64,000 bases of DNA from Cladorhizidae sp. MBARI D1340-BT2 (GCA_028752905.1 JAQNBH010000006.1:29485410-29549409); one strand, 5' to 3'; positions 1 to 11,989 are shown, counted from the stretch's first letter. The notes: generated by a model from the sequence alone, not told the origin. Program-made: numbers and translations.

Positions 1-59
1 GAGTTGTAATAGTCATTACAATAAATAGTTAGTTCTCATGAATAGTAACAACAGTTGAA

Positions 60-1500
60 GGGTGAAACTATTTTTCTGCAATCTTGTTTAGATTGAACAA
101 GTAGCAAAGCTGATTATCTTTTCATAGACCAGTTTCTCTATAATTTTAGAGATGAGCTATTGGTCTGTAGTTGGCGCCCAAGGGCTTATTCCCTGATTTA
201 TAAATTGGAATAATGTTGTGTATGTACCAATCAGCTGCAATGTACTGGTCCATGATGCTCAGGGAGAACAGATTTTATAGACAGCCAAAGCAGTGTAGTC
301 TTGGATGCATTTCATCAATTTCTTTACCTTTGTTTTGGTCAAGTTTTACTAAGGATATCCATACAATTCCTCTGCAGAGATGGTAAAGGTGGCCTGGATT
401 TCTGAGGAAATAGGCATGAGTACTGCTGTGGAAGGATGAGTGGGCTACTAGTGAAAACAGAATTGAAGCAGCTGTTCTGCAGACTGTCCCTTTCATAGCG
501 AGTAGAGGTAATTGCAGAGCTATGATCGGAATGTGTATACTATGTTTATTCTGGCTAGGCTGTTAATGCAGTTGTCTTTCATGATATTCTTTATGCTTCG
601 AACATTTGGATCTGAAGTTGGTGGGTTAAGGAGAGTAATTGCTCATATATAGTTGGAGGTGGAAGGAGTCCTCCTGTAATACTATCATATGTTTATTCTG
701 GCTGGGTTGTTATTGCAGTTGTCTTTCACAATATTGATGATATCTTTTTACTTTGGACATTTGGAACTGAAGTTGGTGGGTCAAGGAGAGTAGTTGCTCA
801 TAGTTGGAAGTGGAAGGAGCCATCCTGTACTTTGTTCTGCTTGAGTGAATGCAGTTGAGAGAATACTTTATTATTGGAGAAATATATTTCGGTCGCTGGT
901 GACGATTTTTTTTACTGACACAGTATTGGTGATTACTGGTTTTAGTGCTAAGCATACATATTCTGTATCATTTAGAGAAAGTAAGTGGTGAAAATAAAAA
1001 ATCTAATAAAAGTCATTCAGGCCATCCATGTCAGCTTTAGAGAGAGAGATAAAAAAATCTTGCATGATGAGGTTGTGTGGGAATGGCAGTAGTTATAAAT
1101 GAGGTAACTTGAATTGGTCCAACTTGAACAGAAAGCGGAATAAAGGATGAGCTCAATATGATTTGGTAATGACAAAATCAAGGATATTGCCAGTTTGAGT
1201 AGGGCTGGTTATAAACAGACGCAGTGTGTACAGTTATAGACTGAGGTCACAGAACATCGAAGAATTCATGGACGGATTGGTATGTGAGGCTCAGTTGATA
1301 TCAGTGAAGTTAAAGTGATAGATTATTATTACTTTGCCCATAGCGCAAGTTTCTTTCAGATAAGAGAACAGGCCAAGGTGATATGAATTAGGAGACACAT
1401 AGCTACTGTATTCAGTAAGATGATTAGATTTAGGTCAAAATAGTTGTTATGAATTGGTGCAAGAAGGTAATATTATGATCCTATATCCCAATAAGACATG
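60..1500 (-). pseudogene. Decayed non-LTR (LINE) retrotransposon, endonuclease and reverse transcriptase remnants
   Basis: Minus-strand translation gives two recognisable blocks in the right order for a LINE ORF2. Near 1159-1320 is an apurinic-endonuclease-like segment with FNFTDIN (the GDFN-type motif), followed by SPTQTGNILDFVITK, typical of the end of that domain. Near 111-300 is the start of a reverse transcriptase: IIPIYKSGNK, NYRPIA, then SKIIEKLVYEKI. The reading frame shifts between NYRPIA and SKIIEK, and stops lie elsewhere, so it is dead. The catalytic YxDD region would lie upstream of the window and is not seen. The Jockey/CR1/I group is the best guess from motif style, without a search. 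An internal ~149-bp duplication (541-838) lies between the two domains. Assignment as LINE is firm; clade and ends are not. Confidence 0.7.
541..838. repeat. Two-copy tandem duplication, ~149-bp unit, inside the LINE remnant
   Basis: The sequence starting TATGTTTATTCTGGCT recurs at about 540 and 689, and both copies run through similar text ending in a GGAAGGAG-type block. The two units are clearly diverged. This is a local duplication after or during decay of the LINE, not a coding repeat. Confidence 0.7.
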
Positions 1501-1699
1501 CACACACTTCTCTTATAAAAATCAAGAGCATGTAACACTACTGAGGCTGGCGGGGCAAGTGGTGCACACTTATCTGCTAATTAAGCAGGATGTGAGAGCA
1601 GGCTGGTTAATGCCGTACTGAAGTTGTTATCTTACCGAGTTGAACTACTCGAAGATGGATAGTTTATGTAACATTTACATTCACAGGAAGGACCAAGCT

Positions 1700-3053
1700 T
1701 AGGCTGGAAAGAAGAGAAAGCTCCCAGTTACCCTGATCACGGGCTTCCTTGTAGCTGAAAGAACAACTCTCCTCGAATATGATGCTTTCTAACAAGCAGA
1801 ATTTGAGGGTTGCAGTTGCTGTGAATGATTTCGCCTCTGTCAACTTAGACCATCAGGTAGTAAAGAGGAACCAAAGCCAAGATTCAGTGGTAGATTTACC
1901 AATGGCTACCTCTGCTGTTCAATTTCGGGTAAGTTTCAAACAGCAGTTTGGAATCTGTTGCAGGATGTTGATATAGGAAAGTTTGATTATCTTCTCATCC
2001 AGATCAGTGGAATGACACTATAGCTACGCTAGAGCAGGAATATGGGAGGATGTACCGAATCCTCCTTGATGCTGTAGTGATTGTTGTGGACACCTACACT
2101 CTTGTAGCCAAATTTAAGAGTGGTGAAACATACCCCGCTGCAGCTGATAGCCAACTCCAATATGCTGATGTCATAGTCATGAATAAGAAAGACCATGTTT
2201 CCGAGTCTAGCAAAGCATGTGAATTTATGTCTGATTATGTCCTGGGTTGTCGGATTTACCCATGCATGAAGTGTGCTATTCATCTGAATTAGGTGAGTAG
2301 GGTATCCAAGTTCACTGTGGTGTCTCATGAAGTGGCCAGCGCTATTTATAGCATCAACCTGGAGGGCGGAAGTATGAGCCTGGAGAAACAAAAGAGTATT
2401 AAAGGAAGCATGCAGGAAGCTAAAGAAGCAGGCCACATCTCGAAGAATAATTTCGCATCTTTAATTTACAAGAGCAGTGTTCTTTTCAGCTTGAAAGTTT
2501 CCAAGCTATTTTAGGGAGGAAGTTCCCAAATGAAGCTTCATGCATGAAACGAATGCTGTAGTTTGTGGAGGAAAGGAATTGCTTATACAAATTTCAAATG
2601 AGTGGTCGTTGGCGATACGAGATCACACCGCAAACTAATGCACAATACAGCTTGGTTGGTTCATGTTTAGTTCAGCTTATTTCAGGGTTGGATGAAGACG
2701 AGATGAGAGCACTCTTGGGTAGTTGTGTGGCCAAGGAAGGTGAAGAAAATACTTTCCAAACTGAACAGGCTACACCTCTTTTCCGTCATGCAGAGAGCAT
2801 CATTGAAAGTGACCTTAGATTTGAGCTGATTCATCCGCTGAAGGAGATCGTCTCGGATACATGTCCCAGGCCTCCCATTTTAGATGATTGGAATAACTTT
2901 AGTGTCACTGGTGTGGATGAGTGCATAAATTCATTTGGAGAAGTAAGTATTGTACATGGCATAGACTTCAACAAGATGAACTCGGACCTTGCTAAGCATG
3001 TGAACTGCTGCAGTGGTCCTTTGTGTCTTTTTCCTGTGGTCCTTCCCAACTGA
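1700..3053 (+). pseudogene. CobW/G3E-family GTPase retro-pseudogene
   Basis: CobW/COG0523 proteins are G3E-class GTPases that act as metal chaperones. Three frames together give a near full-length colinear match. The P-loop region at 1741-1770 reads GFLVAERTTL where the family has GxxGxGKTT, so the nucleotide-binding lysine is lost. Next come LRVAVAVNDFASVNLD and a shifted PNGYLCCS-type block (the CxCC metal-site region). A DAVVIVVD strand follows, then NKKD (2180-2195, the G4 guanine motif). The CobW C-terminal domain follows (GRWRYE at ~2600, DEDEMRALLGSC at ~2690). At least two frameshifts and a stop at 2290 break it. No intron is apparent across ~1.35 kb, which suggests a processed (retrotransposed) copy. 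The last ~70 codons (PRPPILDDW onward) are a tail I do not recognise. Confidence 0.75.
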
Positions 3054-4336
3054 GTCCAAATCTGCAGGCATGTTGTCGGCAAAGGTATGCCATTCCGGCC
3101 TCTATTTACCATTGCCTCTGAGATGTCCAAGAACTCATTAAGGACTACTACCTAACTGTTGGCTACTGCAGTTGTGGAACATAATAATTCTGCTTTACCT
3201 TGTACAGTCTTCTCTTCACCATTTGCACCTAGCTTTCCTTTCAGGCATGAAATCACTTGTCTTGAAATGAAATAACTCCATTAATTGAGCATTATATGAA
3301 TGTCGGACGTACTGAATAATATTTATCTCGGTGTTTTTGGGGCATGAAATGTAGCTAGCTCCACTAGTGTTTTGCTAATGTGATTATTATTCAGCACCAA
3401 CCACCAAATGTCAATCTTATTCCTTAAATATTTGCACTGCACTCACCTGTAGATTTTTGCTGAGCATAGTTTGGAAAGAGCTGCTCGTTGGTACATATTT
3501 GTGGTTTCCCCCCAAAAAGAGTCGGCCCTTTGAAGCTGGTCATTACGGCGTTGTTGTTGGGTGCTCTCAGCTGGGTTTCCTGGTTTTCTAATTATCACCT
3601 CAGATAACTTTACCAACCAATATATGCGGAGTACAACCTTCAAAGTATTGTATGTTCTGAAAGAGAAAAACTTCGGCAGTTTGACCAAGCTACAAATTGG
3701 AAACTGGACCATCCAATAGCACTTCTGAGGTGAGTTTGAAGTTTTAGGTAGAACCACAACACCTACGTAGTGTCCCTTAAGCCTGAACTGGACAATGTTG
3801 AGAGGCCTAAAGGGATGGTGCTTTGCCACATCACCCTCTTGGATGATACTGTTTTCACCTGAAATATTGATGTACGATTATGTACACATAGCTAGGTAAA
3901 AGCACTCGATAGCTAGCTCTAGTTTAGAACTTTAATTAAATATTGTTATACCTTTCTTGCATGTTTTTGTCTCTTATAAACCTATAGCATGACATGACCT
4001 TACAGCTGTAGAAAACCTTGTACTTCACCACCTCTATATTAATAATATTAGCTCTGGAGAGTCACTAATTTTTGGGGTTCATTTATGTTGCCTGGTTGCC
4101 TTTGTAGCCATTGATTAGAGATGATCAACATCAACTTGCCTAAGGTAGGTGATTCATTTGTCAAAGACAAGTAAGAAACAGTCAGGTTTGTTATTGTGAG
4201 GCTATTGTGGAGGCTGTGAGGGCTATATAGTTCACATTTCTTGTAGTGACAGATGCTGCCTCACATCGACACCCTGATGCTACCCACTCCCACCTGAATT
4301 TTATAGTAGTAGCAATAGTGGTTGTACTAGTACAAT
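3054..4336. other. No supported gene
   Basis: An open frame of 128 codons exists on the minus strand at 3443-3829, but its translation matches no family I recognise and shows no splice-supported neighbours. The rest is AT-rich sequence without visible structure. Confidence 0.4.
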
Positions 4337-4530
4337 GATCTTCTCGGTAATTAACTTGGAAATTTACTCTCTTGACATTTTGACTAGATGCTCTAGCCTT
4401 CATCAGGAATAATATTAGGAATATTAGTACTCAGCCAACTCTCAGTTGACATTCTCGATGATCGACTTATATTTACTCAATCAATGTTTATGCTATAGCT
4501 GCTCTATCTTTGATCAGGAATAATCAATAA
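4337..4530. repeat. Short interspersed repeat, two diverged tandem half-units
   Basis: Two related blocks (about 4337-4412 and 4446-4530) share a CTCGRTNATNNACTTRNATTTACTC-like core and end in ATCAGGAATAAT. The same unit occurs at 51062-51145 and, inverted, at 51180-51252. This looks like a non-autonomous (MITE/foldback) family. No coding capacity. Confidence 0.55.
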
Positions 4531-7361
4531 TTATTACAAGAAAACAATCTTTTCCAAACAACTGCTAAGAAAGAAGGGAGCAAAAACCTATATAGCCACG
4601 TACAGTTTGATGACCCAGTAACATTTAAATCATCATGCTAAATGTATAAAACTGGTGAGCATAGTTTTCAGCGTTAAAAGCTCACACTGTTAAATGTGCT
4701 ATTTGCCTTTGCTGCTTGAGTGAAGTGCTAGTGCATTTGCTGCTCGGTGCAAACCTTCCAACTTAAGCTGGCTTCACCCTACACAGCTGGAACAGAGCCT
4801 AGCAACACTTCCGGGACAGAGCCAAGCATGGATGGCCAATGGATATCTAATTGTTTTGGCTAATTGCAAACCAAAAAACAATCGTTGTCACGCACACCAA
4901 AAGCATATCGAGTCTGGTCAGCACAAGTGGTGGAGATAGCAACTTCAAAGTTAGCTAATAGGGCAGGGTTATTATAAAATGTACAATCACCAGTGCCTCA
5001 CTCTAACTACATGTTGGTTGTATACTCATACATGAACCTTCCCCAGTCAAATTTAGGATCCTTGCAATGGGGTGGAGGTGGCATGATAAATCCAGAGCTA
5101 TCAAACTCACATTCTGAGTATTACTTGTCATACATTTAGAAGAATGCAAGTGCTTGCAACCTGTTGGCACGCACCTTGGGGCAGCACAATATAAAATATC
5201 CACTGCCAGAATTCACCAGTGTTTCCAGTTCCATGTGTTGAGCGGTGGAAATGGAGTGAAACTTTATCCTTCATTCTCATGCTCTGAAGTCTTTTCATGA
5301 GTGAGCAAACGAGATCCAATTTCCACTCCCTGTATGCCTTACTCCCCACACACACAATACCCTTTAAAAAAACATACCTGTATATCAACTAATTTTGTAA
5401 TAATGCCTTCATTACGGTGTAATTGATTACATAGTCAATGTCGTATTAGCACCACTTTAATGATTTTCCATCTTCACATGATGTCATGCATGTGGATCCT
5501 TGCCCTAGCCTAGCATACAGTCACCATTGATTCTCCCATGCCCTAATCTCAATCACTTTTTTCCCCTTGCCCTTGCACTAGGCTCTTGGTAACGTCATAC
5601 CTTTGCCCTTGTAGTAGGCTCTTGATAATGCATACCTATGCCCTTTCCCCAGTATTTTCAGAGCACTTTTCTTGAACTTGAGTTGATGTCATATACCTCG
5701 AAATATTGTGTTGAGGGTTGTAATGATATTAGCAGTGAATATTTAATAGGAGATGTAGACCATCAACATACAGTAAGGGGAAAAGAACCGAAAAGGCTTC
5801 TCAAATTAAAAGTAAATTTTATCTCAGAGAGAGTAAAGTCCAATTTCAATGCTTGTTTTGTAGGTAATTACAACAATTGATAGTTGTAGCCAGTTGTTGC
5901 TTTGAATTATTAATTCAAACAACATCAATATTGATTGTTCGAAATGATTGATGACTAGGACTACATTAGCTGTGTTTTGTCTTCCTAATTGAATGTCAAT
6001 GTTAAATGAATACACAGTAACAACTCGGTCATGTGATGGATCTGTCAAGCCACACCTTATGCTCATGTACATTATTTTTCATGATGTGTGTTGTCATTGG
6101 TGTGGCATGGGTTCCATGCTAGTCGCTTCTCTCTCTCCCGTCAATAGATTTAGCGCAGCCATAGTTACTCAGAAGAGAAGGAAGGCTAGTCCTCACTACC
6201 AAGGATAAGCTGAAGGTCCATCTATCAAGAAGAAGGGGAGAACATTAACCCGAGTGTGGCAGCCAAAGTCGACACTGTCCATGATATTGTGAAGAAAGAG
6301 GGAACCTGCATATCTCCTCGCTGAAGTTCGATCAGTGCCTGCACCAAGATGACAAAGTCTCGACAAGAATGTCGATAATGATCATTTTTCCGAACATTTC
6401 AGCTGTCGGAGCTGAGTCCGATACATTTGGATCGCCCCCTGTGTCTCTTACAAGGACTAAACCTAGGGTTTTGACGAAAACCTACAACCTCATTTTGATG
6501 CAGAGTTATGGATAGCTGGTGTCGATAACAAACATGGTTGGGTTTCAACACAAATGGATTGTCAAATCCAAATGATCTGGAACCATATATTCTCTTGTGA
6601 CCTCCCGGCTCATGTGACCAATGGGGAATGGTAACTCACGGACTTCATTGCTTATGCATGTGCATGTTGAAGTGTGCAATTGGTGCCTCTAGTTATGCAA
6701 TTAGCACAATTTTATACAATGACAAGATCAAGTCTAAAATGAAGTGATATGAATTGATGCAAAGCTGTGATAATACACAAACTTAGCCCAGTCCCAGTAC
6801 ATCAAGATCGGGCACAATGCCTGGGTTATCCATATGTCTATGAAGGTCAAATTTCTTGATACTTAATCTTGGCTCTGACTACAAGACTGGAAGAGCATGA
6901 ACTCTGAGGCTACTATGTCCCTCATGTGTGTTGACTGTTGAGGATAAGCTTTCTCTTGAGCAGCTATTTCCAGAAATCTGGAAGTGATAGGATGGTATAA
7001 TGAGGAATATGTGGGATGTGCTCGGTTAATATGTGTGCTAGGCCCTCTGCTTTGTGACTCTGCTTTCATGTGCCAGATTAACACTAGACCTCTTTTGACT
7101 CCCATTTGCCGGTAAATTACCTACTAGTTTGATGACCCGCTGCACTACTGTGCAGTTTATTTACAGGAGTTGTAGACATTACCTGCGATATTTGGGTCTT
7201 AGTTCTGAATCTCTCATCCCTTCATCATAAAAATCACTGGCTCTCCTGATACACACCATACCATCGCCACTACGACCACCACTAGATAAGCATGGGTTAC
7301 ATAGTCAACTATGTGTTGCTTTGTGGACTTCTAACTAACAAACAAAGACCAAAGTGCTCTC
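4531..7361. other. Intergenic; small local repeats, no supported gene
   Basis: A two-copy ~54-bp repeat (CCCTTG...AGGCTCTTG...ATACCT) lies at about 5565-5650. Around 6120-6640 the plus strand reads like a heavily broken coding sequence in shifting frames (for example NPHFDAELWIAGVDNKHGW-like pieces), but I cannot assign a family. A minus-strand frame at 6863-7105 (80 codons) is also unrecognised. Confidence 0.35.
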
Positions 7362-7530
7362 TAACTATGCACACACACACACCACTACAGACAGACCAAA
7401 CCAAACCACATACATACATATATACATACTCCACAATCACACACACTCACACACACACATTCACTCGCTGATACACACACACACATATTGCCACACAATA
7501 CACACATACATACGCACAGAGAGAGACACT
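7362..7530. repeat. CA/CATA-rich microsatellite
   Basis: A stretch dominated by CACACA and CATACA units with interruptions. The apparent 82-codon open frame across it, full of His and Thr, is a by-product of the repeat. Confidence 0.85.
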
Positions 7531-8317
7531 ATAACGGCTGACCATAACAAGCCGTCTGGCTGTGGCCTTATGTATAGCCAGCCCATTATTAGCTACATAT
7601 GATCTGCATCTTCACCACACACTATAGCAGAAAAATTCTATCCCTTTGCTGTATTTTCAGCATTGAAATGGTAAATGGTCTGCAATTTGTTTCCTGATAG
7701 AGCCAGCTATTATCAGATCCTATGCCTATTCACCAGCATACCAGTCTTTTCACCGGATTCAATTCCCAATCACCAATACACAAATCTTTTCACCAGATCC
7801 AATGCCTGAGGCATCAGAAATGCCCCCTATCCCTAGATTTAGCCTTAGTCCTGGCGTTAGTCAGTTCCTAACCCAATCCCAAGTCTAATCCCTAGCCAAA
7901 TGCCTATCCCTAGGCCTAGCCTAGCATACCAGGCTCTTTTTATCTCTTGCAGACTAGGGACTAGTGCAATAAAGACTCTCAGCAATCGATGGCCTGGTAT
8001 CAATTGGTCAGAAAAATTGTAATGAGGTTTCGTACGGTTACCAGAAGTCTACTCAAGATAATTGTTAAATAAAATGTATAAGATACATATAATTATATAC
8101 ATCTTCAGGTATTTATCAAGCTTCAAAGTAGCAAGCACGAAATATGCTCTTGTCATCCCTCTGGGGTTAGGGTAGGCACATGTAGCAAGCACTGAGGAGA
8201 TAGACTGTGACAAAATCATATGTGGAGCCGACAAGAAGGAGTGCGATGGCATTCCAATTACATACTTGGATGGAGCTGAAGTCAAGGAGATGGAAGTTGT
8301 TAGAGCATCCAAGCATC
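7531..8317. other. No supported gene; degenerate short repeats
   Basis: At 7730-7810 a TTCACCAGAT/CCAATGCC-type phrase repeats about three times. At 7840-7930 a degenerate CCTAGNC/CCTAANC tract occurs. An 87-codon minus-strand frame at 8049-8312 is unrecognised. Confidence 0.4.
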
Positions 8318-8645
8318 ACAGACAACAATAGCTAAAGCAGAATCAGCAGCTGAAGAACAACACATTCAGCACATCCCCACCTGGAACTAGCTCTAACTAA
8401 GCCAAGGCAGAAGCTGGAGAGAAAAACAGAGAGAACATACCTAGAGCTAGCTCTAACATGCCAACATCATTGCTAGTATCACGAACAATAATAGTTAAAG
8501 CAGAGCGAGCAGCTGGAGAGCAACACAGTCAGCACATCCCGACATAGAGGTATCTCTAACTTAGCAGTGGCAGTAAATGGAGAGAAATACAGACAGCACA
8601 TCCTCACCTAGAGCTAGCTCTAACATGCCAACATCATTTCAAGTA
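8318..8645. repeat. Tandem repeat, ~160-bp unit made of two ~80-bp halves
   Basis: The phrase AATAGYTAAAGCAGA...AGCAGCTG recurs at ~8326 and ~8488. CTAGAGCTAGCTCTAACATGCCAACATCATT also recurs at ~8440 and ~8610. Within each unit the GGAGAGNAANACAGNNAGNACAT phrase recurs, giving a half-period near 80 bp. Confidence 0.65.
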
Positions 8646-8913
8646 ATCTCAGGAAAATGAATAACATGGACGTGCATTATTTAGATTTGTAGGTGCAAAT
8701 TCCATGATGCAAGTGTCACATGCATCTGCTTTTTGGCGGGGGGGGGGTGGGGTGGGAAAGGTGGTGGAAGTTTAAGCTTCCTTGATGCTGCATACATAGT
8801 TTACAATATGTATCATATATTTGCTGTTTTTGAATAGAGCACGCCATTGGATATTGGTCTGTTGCATTGTTGTGTGCATTCTCATCAGTGTAACTCCGTT
8901 AGTAATATCACAT

Positions 8914-9155
8914 ATTGTAAATATATATCACATCTTCAGGCAGGTATTATAAATATATATCACATCTTCAGGCAGGTATTGTAAATATATATCACATCTT
9001 CAGGCAGGTATTGTAAATATATATCTCATCTTCAGGCAGGTATTGTAAATATATATCACATCTTCAGGCGGGTATTATATATATATATCACATCTTCAGG
9101 CAGGTATTGTACACATTTTCAGGCAGGTATTGTAAATATATATCACAACTTGATG
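8914..9155. repeat. AT-rich minisatellite, ~32-bp unit, about 7-8 copies
   Basis: Unit TTGTAAATATATATCACATC plus TTCAGGCAGGTA, repeated head to tail with few substitutions and one shortened copy near 9105-9120. It ends about 10 bp before the LTR retrotransposon. Confidence 0.9.
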
Positions 9156-9167
9156 TATGGACGTGTC

Positions 9168-9548
9168 TGTTGGGGCAGACTCATCAACATGGATCATGGA
9201 TGACCTTTAGGCATTAATACATAGAGTACTGAGGGAACATTACCAAGTTATGTCACACCAAACAGACTTAGATATTATAATATGTGGGCCTACCCAGTTA
9301 TAGTATATGGAACTTTGCTGAGTGTATGTAAGAATGTGTGACATCCTGTTGCCTGGGAAGTCAGGGTATAAGAACCCTGACTGACCGAGGTTCAGGAGCT
9401 TTGCCTTGTCCTGTAATTGAAACCTTGTGTCTTCATTAATAATCTAAATCCTCTGATTGCAAGATACGGGTGCTATTTACATAAGCATAGCTCTGGTGGC
9501 AGCAATTGATACCATCACTTGAGAGTTAGACTGGACTAACCCTCAACA
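9168..9548 (+). repeat. 5' LTR of the gypsy-type element
   Basis: Starts TGTTGGGGCAGAC and ends CCTCAACA. It is highly similar to 13543-13916, with small indels (for example a short TACC-containing stretch and a GCC-containing stretch that differ between copies). Similarity over the whole length with few differences implies a fairly recent insertion. Confidence 0.9.
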
Positions 9549-9550
9549 CA

Positions 9551-9568
9551 TGGTGGCAGCGGTGCAGA
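9551..9568 (+). promoter_or_regulatory. Primer-binding-site candidate
   Basis: TGGTGGCAGCGGTGCAGA begins 2 nt after the 5' LTR. Position and the leading TGG (complement of a tRNA CCA end) fit a tRNA primer site. I cannot name the tRNA with confidence. Confidence 0.55.
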
Positions 9569-9607
9569 ACACAATCACCATCACTAACCATCACTACCAA
9601 CCAAAGC

Positions 9608-10690
9608 ATGGATCCAAGCATTGTCCAAACACGTTCAAAGTCCGACAAGATCAGCGACAAGAAGACAGAACCGACAGCAACTAGTTCATTCAACACTGAA
9701 GCGACTGCCGACTCTATGGCACTGCTATGGCAACTATGATAGCATCAATGAATCAGGAAAGGGAGGAGAAGTTGAGAACAACAATGGAGCATGCAAAGGA
9801 AGAAAAGCAGCAAAATGACCTGCTAACAAAATTGTTAGAGGAAAATGCATCCTTCTTCAAGCTGACAAGAGAGTTCAAACAAACCAGTACTTCTGCAAGG
9901 GAAGCTGAGCAATTGAAGAGAACAGCACTGCAGGCACTTAAAAAAAAATGGATGAACTAATCGACCCTGAAGCTTACCTGAGAAACTTTGAAAAACTCTA
10001 ACAGAGGTGGGACTTCCAGTAACAGAAAGGACCAATATATTACGGAAGCAAGTCTCCGGGAAAGTGATGGAAGCTTTTCAGGAACTGGACCTGAGCTTAC
10101 ATTACTAAACATTGAAGACTTCGCTACTTGAGCATCTGGGTTCTACGGATTACTAGAGCCATAAAAACTATTTGGAGAAACACACCAACAGACAACCTGT
10201 CACCTAGACACAATCTCACTCCGATTACGAAGAGCATCAACAGATTCGCAAAGCGGATGGAAAGCAAAAAGGACTTCACGATGGAGATATTTTGAGGAAC
10301 GTTAATGCTTTACTACTCGCCAGAGGTATGCCATGCAGTGAGAGGTAATACTTACTAGGATACTCCGGAGATCATCGATGAGCTGGAAGCTACTTGGGAA
10401 TCAAAATCCTTTCACGAAAGAAGCAAGATGCACAAGAGACAACTGGAGGGACAACACTCCGGCAGAAAGATGAGTCCCAGGGAACAGACACCTACTAATG
10501 GATCAGGTGGGCACCTAACTAAGGGTAGAGATGGGTGGTCCCCCATTGAGCATGATCGGGTTGTTTGTGGCCAAGGTGTAGCCGCTGGTCCACAGAGGTG
10601 TAGATCATTTCCTAAGGACATAGTTTGCATTGAATGCAATGAAACATGGCATTTTAAGAGGTATTGCAAGGTCAAAGCCAAGCTAGGCAT
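9608..10690 (+). pseudogene. gag-like region with CCHC zinc knuckle
   Basis: An ATG at 9608 opens a short frame (MDPSIVQTRSK...). It breaks by stop/frameshift near 9740 and continues in another frame as a charged, helix-rich segment (9727-9957). Beyond it, scattered frames include LRNFEK and VTERTNILRKQVSGKVMEAF-like pieces, typical of a gypsy capsid. Near 10625-10670 lies C-IE-C-NETW-H-FKRY-C, a proper CX2CX4HX4C nucleic-acid-binding knuckle. At least three frame changes are needed to read it through. Confidence 0.7.
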
Positions 10691-10721
10691 GATTAGTTTT
10701 GAGTCTGAGGCTGAGAAAATT

Positions 10722-11000
10722 CAGGAGTTGCTCAGAACCTGGGACATAAATGGTAGACCGTGTAGGTGCCTCATTGAAACTGGTGCCAACAAAACTGCAG
10801 TCCCTGCTAGGCTCCAACTGAATGTTTCACTGGCAAGACAGCTAAGGCAAGACAAGCTAATCAGAGGGTCGTCACATTTAAAACAGCAACCATAGACTTA
10901 AAGGTAGATGGAATAACTAAGTCCATGGATGTGTTTTTAGTGGGTGAGGATACAAAGCATGTTCTGTTGGGAAAGGACCACCCCTGGGTGAGGTCTTGGA
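10722..11000 (+). pseudogene. Retroelement aspartic protease remnant
   Basis: The segment CLIETGANKTAVPA corresponds to the active-site region of a pepsin-type retroviral protease, where the family has D-T/S-G-A. Here the catalytic Asp is Glu. After a frameshift near 10860 the downstream strand TATIDLKVDGITKSMDVFLV and the VLLGKDH motif follow, matching the flap-to-C-terminal part. It is directly downstream of the zinc knuckle, as expected for gag-pro. Confidence 0.7.
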
Positions 11001-11479
11001 TTGCTGGATGATCCAAGCAAAGGGTCTGGCAGATGATCATGTAACATTACCTGCCATTACCAGGGTTCAAAGTCAGGCACTAGTGGCAGAGAAAGCCGCT
11101 AACCATATTGAGGATAGCAAGGATGGCACTTGCACTAGGCAGCTGCCTCTTACACTACCCAAATTGAAAGAAAAACCAATACCCAAACCCAGAAGGAAGA
11201 AAGCTAAAACAACCTAAACTAGTTCCTTGCGATCCTGTTGACCAGGAGACAGATAGCTTATTAACAGAAGTAGAGGAAGTGAGCACCGATACCAGTCCTC
11301 TTGGGGAGGAGAACACTCACATCAATTCTTCTGCTGATGATGAATTGCTGAGTGGGTATATGTACAAGGGAGATGAGACAATAGAAGAGATATTGAGGCA
11401 GGAAACCTTCAAGGGTTAGAGGGAGGTCATGTGAGAGAGTTGCCATTTCTGACCCTTACAAAAGGGAAGGTGGAAGGAA

Positions 11480-11965
11480 GTGCTGGCTCTAACAGAACAG
11501 CAGGGGAAGGATGGGATATTAAAGGGGATGAGGTGTAAGGCTGATAGGCAGGAAGATGGACACTTCTATCTGTGAGGTGTAATAGTGCATAGCAAACGGG
11601 CTGACCCAGGGAGAGAGTTCACCAGAGTGGTGGCCCCCTCTTGTAGGTGCAAGGAGACATTAACAGCTCTAAACAAACAGGCCTATGAAAATGAAGAAAG
11701 CTACAAAGAAAAATCTAAACAGGCCTATGTTCAGAGCTCCAAACCCAGGAGCTATGAACTCGGGGACATGGTGCTCTGTCACACCCCAGGTTTGACAGGA
11801 AAAATCCACTAAATTTGGGATGTGCCGTACAAGGTCATAGCTAAACTTTCTGACTGTAACTATACAATAGCTGTCCCTAACAAAAGATCAAAAAAGCTAA
11901 CCATCCACATTAACCGGCTTAATGAGTGGAAGATGCCAAATGCTAATCTCCTTAGACTCATTATG
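11480..11965 (+). pseudogene. Integrase remnant: N-terminal edge fused to C-terminal GPY/F domain, core deleted
   Basis: At 11500-11645 the translation includes GILKGMRCKADRQ and REFTRVVAPSCR, like the stretch just before the HHCC finger of gypsy integrases. It then jumps at about 11647 to ALNKQAYENEESYKEK and YELGDMVLCHTPGLTGKI. This continues, after a stop at 11810, into PYKVIAKLSDCNYTIAVPNK and HINRLNEWK, the C-terminal SH3-like GPY/F domain. The HHCC finger and DDE catalytic core (roughly 200-250 residues) are missing between these. The domain lies upstream of RT, not downstream of RNase H. Confidence 0.75.
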
Positions 11966-11989
11966 GCAGACGAATCTGAGGACACACCG

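Noticed and set aside
3443..3829. 128-codon minus-strand frame as a gene
   Set aside because: No recognisable motif and no adjoining exon; this length is expected by chance somewhere in 64 kb.
7354..7602. 82-codon His/Thr-rich frame
   Set aside because: Translation of a CA/CATA microsatellite.
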